The position numbers and the translations under genes are program-made. 64,000 nt of DNA from Apostichopus japonicus (Eukaryota; Echinodermata; Holothuroidea; Aspidochirotida; Stichopodidae), in contig NC_092575.1 of NCBI RefSeq assembly GCF_037975245.1, positions 6,511,501-6,575,500 of the forward strand. The letters run 5' to 3'. Of this stretch, positions 1 to 9,862 are shown in pieces; positions within the stretch are counted from its first letter, which is position 1, and every line of letters starts with the position of its first letter. A model generated the notes under the pieces. The model worked only from the letters and a program-made list of their open reading frames with translations, made no database searches and was not told where the DNA came from.

Positions 1-319
1 TTCCCAAGATACTGTCAACAGAGGAAAGAGATGGTTGAAAGGGTAATTGGATGTTACTTGACACAAAGATGCAGCACCTGCTTCAAGAAGTTTACTTATT
101 AGGGTCTGTGCCTCATTCATATTTACTGTGCTCTATATCAGCATCTTTTCCAAACACTTCAAAAGCTCGAAATTATGTCAGCCAGTAGAGTATGAACTGC
201 ATACAAGACTCATCAGCATCAATAATATACTGTTAAAAACCATGAGAACAGGGACAGATTTGGTTTTGTAAAATACCCAAACTGCATTTGAGGCAGTAGT
301 CCACAAGTTGTGCCCATAA

Positions 320-452
320 GAAACCATGCCCTGCCAACTCTGCCTCTCCTAAACTCTCTGCCCTGCAAACTCCACCTCTCCCAAGCCCCTTCCTGCAAAC
401 TCCGCCTCTCCCACACTCTGCCAACTCCACCTCTCCCAACTCTCTTCCTGAG
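320..452. repeat. Degenerate CT-rich minisatellite
   Basis: About four imperfect copies of a unit around AACTCCACCTCTCCCAA, separated by CTGCC-type linkers. The open frames on both strands across it are products of the repeat and not genes. Confidence 0.6.
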
Positions 453-1105
453 TAGAAATTTACATTCATACTGTATACTTGCCATTAATGGCTTTTCAAA
501 TCTTAAAACTGTTTATGGGGGCAGTAATCCACACCTTTTAGCCTAGATATAGTGAGAGAACTGTTTAACATCCAAAAACACAGCACCATATTTTTAGACA
601 AAAATTCCATACACAGCATACTTTATACCCTCATTTTTACACAGCTACAGAGTACTTAATAAAAATGCAGAATTCTGCACAAATGCACAATCAGTCTTGT
701 GTTTTACTGAGGATAAGGGAGTGGGTATTTAAACAGTACTAAAACTTAAATCTACTGATTGTGTTAACTTATATGTACACAGACTACTGTACCAGATTCT
801 CTATGGATATTCACTGTTACTGTATTATGTCAACCACCATACAATGCCAGGCAATGAAAATGGAACAACAGAGACTTCTATCAAAACAATTGATGTGCAC
901 TAGCACAATAAAGTGGCTTTTGTACAATAGGTGGGACGATACTGTAAGATTGCAGTTGGCAGTGCACATATAGTATATACTGTAGGCCACTATGTACTGT
1001 ATACTAAAAACACACATTGTGTGAATGAACTAACTATAAGCTACTACATGTATGTAATTAGGCACTGTACAGTAACCTTGAGTTCATTGATAATTCATTG
1101 ATGTA
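453..1105. other. Intergenic, no feature seen
   Basis: AT-rich unique-looking sequence. Short open frames only, none with a recognisable domain or splice context. Confidence 0.5.
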
Positions 1106-1347
1106 GGAGTGTTAGCTCAGTGGTTAACGCCGGTGCCTTTCAATCATAACGTCCCGAGTTCTAGTCACTCCAAGATTAATGAATGTCGTCCAGTTACAGA
1201 GTTGTTGACAATTGACAATTCATAATCATGGACGTTAAATATGAATCTAAGAGACTGACTTCGGTCAGCTTGTGGCTTTGATAAGCCAATGATGGCTTCT
1301 TCAGGAGTTCCTGCTTGCAGGAGGATCTAAAACACATACATACATAT
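1106..1347 (+). mobile_element. tRNA-derived SINE, copy 1
   Basis: The head carries a pol III A box (TTAGCTCAGTGGTTAACGCC) and a damaged B box (GAGTTCTAGTCACTCC). The body contains GAGACTGACTTCGGTCAGC, which can fold into a short hairpin, and the 3' end is a (CATA)n tail. A second copy at 40029 shares head, body and tail on the same strand and keeps a better B box (GGTTCGAGTCACTCC). Two copies with one structure show a dispersed family; it is not a tRNA gene because the body extends ~150 bp beyond the tRNA part. Confidence 0.8.
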
Positions 1348-1416
1348 TTAAGAATAAGATTACACATGTATGTACTGTATGTATGTATTCTTGGCCAAGT
1401 CGTTTGTTACTCTTTT

Positions 1417-1575
1417 TTCTCGCGTGCAACTGTACATGCCTCCATGAGTCCATATTTGCGGGAGGCAGGGCTTGAAGAAACATTTTGGGGGAAGTCGGCC
1501 CAATTGGCAAACCTGATCGGCTTCTTCGCTTTTCCGAAGCAAATCTTCCAAAATCAAAGGAAAACAAAAGATAGC
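1417..1575 (+). pseudogene. Possible retroelement integrase scrap
   Basis: A short open frame encodes LREAGLEETFWGKSAQLAN, which resembles the segment of Ty1/copia integrase cores of the type ML..AGL...FW.EA...A. No further pol motif follows and no LTR was seen. It directly follows the SINE tail. This is a weak pattern match and could be chance. Confidence 0.2.
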
Positions 1576-2279
1576 TTGAGAGAATTGTGCAAGACCCTAG
1601 TATCGATCGAGAGCATTACCGGGGAGTTCTCTAGGCAGTATAGCAGACAGATAGGGGAAAATAGTTATGTGAAAAAGTAAGGTACACTAGGCTGTTCACA
1701 CTAGGGTCTTAAAAAGACTAGTATGTATGCAGCTAAGCATTTCAAACTGCTACCCCTTTAATTTGCAGTTAACTTAAACACAGTTATCTTCTACTCAATG
1801 AAAATGGAATACTTTATGTGGTAATTAACCGTAATTAATAGTTCAAAGTTAATCAGAGTATTGAGGCATTGTACCCATTTCTGAAACGCTTTTGGAATCA
1901 TGTACGTTGTTGTTAAACAATGCAAAAGCTATTTTATGTGTAAATTAGAAAACTTGACTGACAATAAACAAAATTTGCCAACTAGGCCTAAGTACTCTGT
2001 AAGTGTGCCATAACGGAACCAACTGTAAGCTACTGCCTTTAGTTTCATGTGCCACACACCTTTAATATTCATTCTTACTTGAAGTTGAAGGTACAAAATT
2101 CTGGAAATTTCAATAATCACTCTGAAAAATATACTTTCCATAACATATATTTGTTTTTTGTGCAAAAAAGCACCACTATGTCAAAAAATAGTTTAGCACA
2201 TGTACAGGATCACATGTACCACAAAACTAACGTTATGTTGAAGTATGGTAAGACCTCAACCAATATCAAGGATATGTAC

Positions 2280-2680
2280 AGTAAATACCGCACATTACTG
2301 AACTGAACTATTCACCGCTTAAAGGGTGTGAAGACTCGTGCAAAAAGAAATATCTAATGCCGGTAATCTGACCTAGTTTCGAATGAGGTGTAACAGAAGT
2401 GTTAGACACCACCATCAATCCCAGAAAATACACACACAGCTTGCTACTGTCGGTAATTATAGACACTAGTGTAAAGTCAATACATACAGCTGCGGTCAAT
2501 ACACACAGCACAGTGTATAAACGATACAGCGATGGACATCTCAGGTCCAGCTAAAGATTACACTTATCACGTTTTATTACTGTCTGCATTTTGTAGCGAA
2601 ACAAAACGTCACCTGCAAGCAACGGAAAGTTAACTTTTTCAGATGGCCGCACGCGGTTTGGGGCGAGTCTTCAATGCCTG
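2280..2680 (-). repeat. Dispersed ~400 bp repeat, copy 1
   Basis: The reverse complement matches 33920-34325 along its length with few differences. Shared blocks include TTCTGTTACACCTCATTCG, AACTAGGTCAGATTACCGG and GCTACAAAATGCAGACAGTA. Homology stops on both sides, so this is a dispersed family, inserted here in the opposite orientation. Both copies keep a short frame containing VTPHSKLGQITGIR, but no known domain. No terminal inverted repeat was recognised. Confidence 0.75.
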
Positions 2681-4707
2681 GCTTGAAACAGAACTGTCTT
2701 GTAGGTCTACATAAAATCGTGTGGGCACTTGTAACACTAATATATATTGTATCATTGTATGCAGACATAAATTTATGGTAAAATCAATAAACCAATCAAA
2801 CTGTTGTAATCATCAACCAGTCTATTAACTGTATGCACAGCCAAACAACAACCATCCAGCCGGCCAGCCATCGATTAATTTAATTCAACCAAGTTGTTCA
2901 AAGATGTGATTGATATGTGAGAACTTGGCATTATTAGAGGTTTCCTTTAATATTTACACACACCTTTTGTGTTTGCTTTGGTTAAACACTATGCATCTAC
3001 AATATGAATTCATCTACGCTCTCAAGTTCCCATGGCAACCGGCAACTTTTAAAGAGTGATGACTGTACTAACTGTAATAATAAGGTTCACAGACTCCCCA
3101 TTGTAAATTAATTACTGTACAGCATGAATGGCAAACACTGTCATTCATTTTATATCTCTTTTCTTATTTCAAGTTACCCCAAAATTGCCAAAATTGTTGG
3201 GATATTTCAAAACATACCAACCTGAGGGCACACACACAGTTGAACGTGTCATGCAGTTTCAACTCTATTATCTGTAGAGTCTAATTTACATTTCAAAACA
3301 AGCTAAGATTTAGCCTAGGCCTACATGTATACACTGTGCCCATTGATAGCAGACACACTGTACTACAGTATACTTATTAGTCCAAAACCATTGAAATTTG
3401 CAACATGCTATATTCCTTAGTGGGACAATTTATTTTCCATATTCTTTATTAAATTGCAGAGTCAATATACTTGTTAATTAAATAAACATGTTTTCAATTT
3501 CATTTTTTATATCGCTCTTCTGCATAACTTGTTTTTGGTTTGAATTTGCCCAATTCTTCCTATTTTCCCCCTACAGTATTCTTAGGGCTACAGTATATTT
3601 GGAGATGGAAAATTTTAAAAATTCTCTAGTTTTGCCTAGATTTATGAGAGAGTTGGCAGATCTGAGAGTATTAATAAAGCATGTGTACCATGTATCCACA
3701 CTACCCATACATATATGCAAAATCGCCTGTTACAAAAGGAGCTGTGAAAATTATCACCTGGCGAGCAGTGGATGAGAGGCAAATAAATGATGAAACCTCC
3801 ACTTTTTGTTTAATCCTTGAGTTACAGAGAGGGATTTGCAGCTTGTAAAATACATAAAGCAGATGTATGCACAGCTGTTATCAATTTGCACAAAAATCAA
3901 GTCAAGAGGATTATTGAGATAATATTGATGGAAATCATTTGGTTAGTACTATTTCCTTGTTTATTCAGCATTTGCCTTACCGAAATAACTGTCGCCAAAT
4001 CATGTACCATCTATCACGATACAATAAAACCCTGTGAGTGTACGTAACTGTACATACCATCAAGTTTCTGGATTTTACAGATCCGATATCCAAGTTGGGG
4101 AATTCCCATTAAATTATCATATAACTATGCATATAAAGCACTGTACAATTATGTGGCAATGCCACTGAGTACAACAGTTTCTCTATACATACGATAAGTG
4201 TATTGTACTTGTTATTCAATACAATGTGCTTTGTCATGGTGTTAGTTTCACAGAGCAATTTCTACTCAGGATTTAACATGGCTAACCACAGACCTTAATT
4301 GAATAAATTTTTATATTTAATGTAAGAATAAAAATAATAATCATTAATCATAATTTTTATGATGCTTAAGCGACCACAAATGTGGGAGAAACCCGCCAGG
4401 GCTTATGGATTACAACTTACACGTCGGGTGGCTTCCAATTCAATATTTTTAACTCAAATTTGGAAGTTTTTGAATTTAGAAAGTCATTTCAGATGGGAAT
4501 ACCGTACAGTAGATTGCTCTTGGATAAAAAAAACCTTGCGATTGCTAAGCCTCATTGCTTCAAATGCCACCGCCTTTATCCAATTGGCCAGAGCACTGGA
4601 ACATATAACACAGTTAAGACCACAAATTCTGGAACATGGGAAATTGCTGTACATTCTAATCTCACATACTGCAGAATGGCTAGTACTGGCTTACAGTACA
4701 TACTTAC
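2681..4707. other. Intergenic, no gene recognised
   Basis: I looked here on the minus strand for the missing 3' exon of the DsbA-like gene (a GTPTF-type motif is expected in that family) and did not find it. The open frames at 3488-3775 and 4359-4754 on the plus strand have no recognised domain; the second overlaps exon 2 of the DsbA-like gene antisense. Confidence 0.4.
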
Positions 4708-5718
4708 TCATATATTTTGTCATCCCCCAGATTGGCAGTAAGACTGTTGTATAGACTACTTTGTTGATCAAATACCGTATTGATCCAGTCGTACGTCAAG
4801 TTTTTGTTGAAAGAGTCAATCCCAAATGTGCCCTGAAACAGAAAAATAAAATAAATATTGGAAATAAATACACCTGCAGTAAATAGTACATGTCTGAAAT
4901 GGCCCTGACAAAGATCAAACTTGAAAATATCTAATTTATCGCCACTACAGTAAATGTTGCCTCATTTTGCAACTTTCTCTTAGCCCTGTAATGATTTCAT
5001 TTACTTTTTTTTTTTCTGTCAGGGATGGGGAGGGAGAAATATGGTTAAAAGCAGCCTATAAGAAGTTTGATGCAATAATGCTTTTTTGTTTAATAAGTTC
5101 TACGGCAACCACAACATGATAATTTATGATTTCTGTTGTAGCTTGAGAACGTTCATGAATTTGTGTTTGTTTGATAACCAGCATATTTAAACTTTAAAAG
5201 CTTATCATCCAATAAAGACAACAACTGTCAATAGAATTATCAAATACAGCTAGACTCAAACGGATAAGTCTGGGATAACACAAACTGCAAAATTATTTTC
5301 AGGGGTGTTAACACCCCTGAAAATAATTTAGTATTCTCAAGGGCTCAATTGAGCAATTGATGAAGGCCTAGCCTAATAATAATAAATTAAGTTAGTACTA
5401 GGCCTAACTTCATTCAATGAAGCTTTACATTGCATACAATACCTGACAAGCAAGAAAACTTGCACGGTGGTAAGGAAGAGGGAACATATATGTCTTCAAG
5501 TGAACGTCATTTCCGTAATAATCAGCGACTTGCTTCACCACTGGATATGCGGCTTTTGAATCAGGGCAGGTTAAATCTAAAAACAGATCTATTTCAACTT
5601 TTACGTTTCCACATTCTGCTTTGTATGGGAACCCTTGAGGTCTTCGAGGAACCGGAGGCTGAGAATAACAAACCTCTAGAAATCCAACACAGAACAGAAA
5701 CAACAAAACGGACTTCAT
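4708..5718 (-). CDS. Secreted thioredoxin-fold (DsbA-like) protein, 5' part
   Basis: Two exons join in phase. Exon 1 is 5443-5718, with ATG at 5718 and donor CAG|GTATTG. Exon 2 is 4708-4832, with acceptor TCTGTTTCAG| and donor GA|GTAAGT leaving phase 2. Together they give 133 residues. Residues 1-20 are a hydrophobic signal peptide (MKSVLLFLFCVGFLEVCYSQ). Residues ~40-52 form a thioredoxin-type strand ending in LFLDLTCPDS, where DsbA-like enzymes carry CxxC; here only the first Cys remains (CPDS, 51-54). PLPYHRASFLACQ (80-92) and the following helix fit metazoan DsbA-like proteins of unknown role. The C-terminal part (cis-Pro loop) should lie in at least one further exon at lower coordinates, which I could not find. 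With one active-site Cys a normal dithiol oxidase role is doubtful. Confidence 0.7.
5290..5329. repeat. 40-bp perfect palindrome
   Basis: Every base from 5290 to 5329 pairs with its mirror around the centre 5309/5310. The core is CAGGGGTGTTAACACCCCTG. It lies in the intron between the two DsbA-like exons. The core looks like two abutting CAGGGGTG ends, a sequence seen at the ends of some hAT-type elements; that origin is inference. Confidence 0.9.
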
Positions 5719-5960
5719 TTCGGAGCAATTTGGGTTGCTATCAGTGGGTCTTTAAATGCTACAACTTCGAGACCTAGTATCTTGTAATTTTAGCCACCTG
5801 TTACAGACGTCGAAACTGCGAAGGATATAATTTAGCTGGATAAAAAGAAACTGAATTCGGACTCATTTTGTCGCACTTCCTATTAACTCAATGAACCAGT
5901 CGTTATGATGTAGTTTATTTTTTGGTATATATACTTAGTGTTGACGTTAGTGCAAATTTG

Positions 5961-5969
5961 ATACATTTT
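5961..5969. repeat. Left 9-bp target-site duplication (ATACATTTT)
   Basis: Identical ATACATTTT lies at 9107-9115, directly outside the right end of the foldback element. Confidence 0.75.
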
Positions 5970-6124
5970 ACCGGTGTGAAGTTAGATACTTATTCCCCGT
6001 TCCTCGTTCGACATTCGCGAATGAGTAACTGCTACCGATTCAGTTACGTATTCGACAATGGTATCGACGTAACACCTCTGGCAAGACAAAAGCTTTCTTA
6101 CAAGATGTTCAACATATGGTCGTG

Positions 6125-7720
6125 GAAAGAGGTTTATCTATGGCCCATGGGTCATATGAACTCTAATGACTATGTAGAAGGGTACCATAATGCATCTTGC
6201 CCGGTCCAAATAGTTTTTGACCAACTAAAATGACCAGTACTTCATCAGTTCTTAAATTAATGTAAAAAAATTACTTTAGGCCCTAATCAAGACTAGCACG
6301 CCTTGGACCACCTTACCAATGGGTCATATCGATTCTTAACACATTGTAGAAGGATACCAAAATGAGTCTTGCCCGGTCCAAAAAGTGCTTGACCAATTAA
6401 ACTGACCATTAAATCAACTTTTTTTTAAATAAATGTAACGGGAACTGAAATAAAAACATTTGGGCCCTAATCAAAACCAGCACGCCTTGGACCGCCCAAC
6501 CAATGGGTCATGGGAAGTCTAAGGACCTTATAGAAGGGTACCATAATGCGTCTTGCCCGGTCCAAAGCGTGCTTGACCAATTTAAATGACCACTAAATCA
6601 TTACTTCTTTAATGAGTGTAACGGGACCATGAAAAAGCTTTGGGCCCTAATCCATGCAGCACGCCTTGGAACACCTAACCATTGGGTAATATGTACTCTA
6701 AGGACATTGTAGAAGGGTACCATAATGCGTCTTGCCCGGTCCAAAGAGTGCTTGACCAATTTAAATGACCACTAAGTCATTACTTCTTTAATGAGTGTAA
6801 TTGGACCATGAAAAAGCTTTGGGCCCTAATCCATGCAGCACGCTTTGGACCACCTAACCAATGTGTAACATGTACTCTAAGGACATAGTAGAAGAGTACC
6901 ATAATGCGTCTTGCCCGGTCCAAAGCGTGCTTGACCAATTTAAATGACCACTAAATCATTACTTTTTTAATGCCTGAAAAGGGACCCTGAAAAAGCTTTG
7001 GGCCCTAATCCATGCAGCACGCCTTGGACCACCAAACCGATGGTTAACATGAACTCTAAGGACATTGTAGAAGGGTACCATAATGCGTCTTGCCCGGTCC
7101 AAAGCGTGCTTGACCAATTTAAATGACCATTAAATCATTACTTTTTTAATGCCTCAAAAGGGACCCTGAAAAAGCTTTGGGCCCTAATCCATGCAGCACG
7201 CCTTGGACCACCTAACCAATGTGTAACATGTACTCTAAGAACATAGTAGAAGAGTACCATAATGCGTCTTGCCCGGTCCAAAGCGTGCTTGACCAATTTA
7301 AATGACCACTAAGTCATTACTTCTATAATGAGTGTAATTGGACCATGAAAAAGCTTTGGGCCCTAATCCATGCAGCACGCCTTGGACCACCTAACCAATG
7401 AGTAAAATGTACTCTAAGGACATTGTAGAAGATTACCATAATGCGTCTTGCCCGGTCCAAAGAGTGCTTGACCAATTTAAATGACCACTAAGTCAGTACT
7501 TCTTTAATGAGTGTAATTGGACCATGAAAAAGCTTTGGGCCCTAATCCATGCAGCACGCTTTGGACCACCTAACCAATCGGTAACATTAACTATAAGGAC
7601 ATTGTAGAAGGGTACCATAATGCGTCCAATGGGTAACATGAACTCTAAGGACATTGTAGAAGAGTACCATGATACGCCCGGTCCTTAGAGTGCTTGACCA
7701 ATTAAAATGACTTCTTCTCC
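6125..7720. repeat. 179-bp tandem array in left foldback arm
   Basis: The marker CTTGCCCGGTCC occurs at about 6196, 6368, 6552, 6731, 6910, 7089, 7268 and 7447. After two variable steps (172 and 184) the period is constant at 179. Each unit also contains TAGAAGGGTACCATAATGCG and GGGCCCTAATCCATGCAGCA or close variants. The last unit (7620-7700) is shortened and scrambled. Confidence 0.9.
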
Positions 7721-7734
7721 AACACTTCCTAAAT

Positions 7735-8590
7735 GATCATCAGCATACAAAGATTCCTTCCTATTCCCGAGAGACGTACGCGCACTCTTCCTCTTGGGGG
7801 AGGGGTTGGCGCACCTTAGCGCAACTGCTTTTCTCATAATGAAGGGATTTCTGTACACTGGCAACGCAATGAATACCGTTTTTTTGTAATTATTCGTTCA
7901 TAGAACATACTTTCATTTCTTTAATTCGTTTCACACGTCAAACGTTGACAGATTTAAAGAACTTAGATTTGTTTTCTCTTTTTTTTTATTTCTCTTGCAA
8001 CTATAACAGAGAAGTTTTGTAGGTCTCTCATCGAAAGTGGTTGTGAACGCTGTTACCCAATTTATAGATTCTGAAAGATTCCACTGCTACATTCTAGAGC
8101 TGACCAAGACAATCAGTCATCTCGGGTCAAGTGGAGGGAAACTTACTCTAATAGTATATTTAGCAAATGAGGCTTCAAGTGAAATAGGTCTACCCAGACA
8201 TACCTTTTATGCCGAAATCCCTTTCTGATTTATTAATACTCTCCATTAGTCATTGTTGGTAATGAACCGATCCAAGTTTACCCAATATAGTGCCATTCGA
8301 TGCAGTTTGCTTTTATCGTGTTCCCATGTGCTTGTCCTTTCTCTGAGCTATTGTTCAATAGAAAGTTTCTGTTGGAGTATAGAAGGCAGATCCACCATGC
8401 AATTATTTCAACTAAACACAGACCTGAGTTAGTGTGAGTTTTTAATAAATTTCTTTTTATTCAGTTTACCTAAATATTAATTGTAACTTACATCATCTAG
8501 CTATACAAGTTTTACTCAATACACAATATACATTCAATCCATTAACAAAAGTGCCATATGTTAGGTAAATGTTGCGTTTGTCAAATTAAG
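7735..8590. other. Unique centre of the foldback element
   Basis: Loop between the inverted arms. It contains pyrimidine-rich stretches and one 63-codon frame (8037-8228) with no domain; nothing resembles a transposase. Confidence 0.5.
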
Positions 8591-8591
8591 G

Positions 8592-9106
8592 TTTAGTGGT
8601 CCAAGGCGTGCTGCATGGATTAGGGCCCAAAGCTTTTCGTGGTCCCGTTACACTCATTAAAAAAGTAATGATTTAGTGGTCATTTAAATTGGTCAAGCAC
8701 GCTTTGGACCGGGCAAGACTCATTTTGGTATCCTTCTACAATGTGTTAAGAATTGATATGACCCATTGGTAAGGTGGTCCAAGGCGTGCTAGTCTTGATT
8801 AGGGCCTAAAGTGATTTTTTTCTGGTCCAGTTACATTAATTTAAGAACTCATGAAGGAGTGTGGTCATTTTAGTTGGTCAAGAACTATTTGGACCTGGCA
8901 AGATGCATTATGGTACCCTTCCACATAGTCGTTAGAGTTCATATGACCATGGGCCATTGATAAAACCTCTTTCCACGACCAAATGTTGAACATCTTGTAA
9001 GAAGCTTTTGTACCATTGTCGAATACGTAACTGGATAGGTAGCTCAGTTACTTATTCGCGAATATCGAACGAGGAACGGGGAATAAGTATCTAACTTCAC
9101 ACCGGT
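8592..9106. repeat. Right foldback arm, two-plus units inverted
   Basis: Reverse complement of the outer left arm. It holds about two copies of the ~179-bp unit plus the terminal region, so the two arms are strongly unequal (about 515 against 1,750 bp). Confidence 0.85.
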
Positions 9107-9702
9107 ATACATTTTGACTTTAGCCTACTCGATGCGACCAGAAAAGGATCAGCTAAACTGGCTAAATAGAATCAATCGGTCAAAGCAATTTAGACGTCGA
9201 TGATCTGGTTTGAATATTTTCTTCAGTCACCGTGACATTTGAACCAAGTGATGTCAGTGGGTGGGGGAGACGGGGGGGGGGTTCATGAAGGGCGGGATGG
9301 GGATAACCATGGCTGGAACATTGCAGATTCTGTATAATGTATCCCAGAGTTATATTACGGATTACATTCTCTGAAGACCACATCCTCCTCCCGTTCATTT
9401 ATCCTCTAACATTCTCCTCCCGCCCCAATCATACCCCACTTAATATCATAATTGTATTCCTTACTTAATGATTATCACCCCCCCCCCTTCTCTTCCGTAA
9501 CCATACACTACCCTCCGCCACCCATCAAACTCTATTCAATTCGACCACTTGAACCTTCTTCCTGTAGCAGCTAGAAAAAATCTTTAAAATGGGCAAATAC
9601 TTGATCTCTCGCGGTTGAATCCGCTTATCTTCCCTGCATAAACGGAGTACACGTTACAAAACAATAAAGACAAAAACAGTTCAACTACACATATATTTTT
9701 AA
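9107..9702. other. Intergenic with homopolymer runs
   Basis: Right target duplication (9107-9115), then G-run near 9271-9280 and C-run near 9478-9487 in CT-rich sequence. No gene seen. Confidence 0.4.
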
Positions 9703-9791
9703 TTTATTTTTGGAGACTAATACATTACAAGACAAAACTGACAAATCGTTAAAAATGGTCCTTGAAAGAAAAAAAAAAAAGATTTTTTATT
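9703..9791 (-). promoter_or_regulatory. Candidate polyadenylation signals
   Basis: On the minus strand AATAAA occurs at 9791-9786 and 9708-9703, about 72 and 155 nt after the stop codon of the LsmAD gene. Either could end its mRNA. Confidence 0.4.
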
Positions 9792-9862
9792 TTTTATATA
9801 TTTTTTATAATTTTTTTTCATTTTACATATATATATATTTTTATAGTTTTCTCTTCTTTTTA

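Larger units (their letters stand above)
5970..9106. mobile_element. Foldback DNA transposon with 9-bp TSD (Mutator-like?)
   Basis: The element starts ACCGGTGTGAAG and ends with its exact reverse complement CTTCACACCGGT. Inverted homology continues inward for several hundred bases: 5970-6660 against 9106-8592, sharing for example ATACTTATTCCCCGTTCCTC. Flanking ATACATTTT on both sides is a 9-bp target duplication, the size typical of Mutator-like elements. The left arm is lengthened by 179-bp tandem units. The central ~850 bp (7735-8590) has no transposase frame, so the element is non-autonomous. Open frames inside the arms, such as 5922-6233, belong to the repeat. Confidence 0.85.

Noticed and set aside
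4359-4754. 131-codon plus-strand frame with hydrophobic end
   Set aside because: Overlaps a well supported minus-strand exon, with no domain and no signal peptide.
5922-6233. 103-codon plus-strand frame
   Set aside because: It lies in the foldback arm and is a chance frame of the repeat unit.
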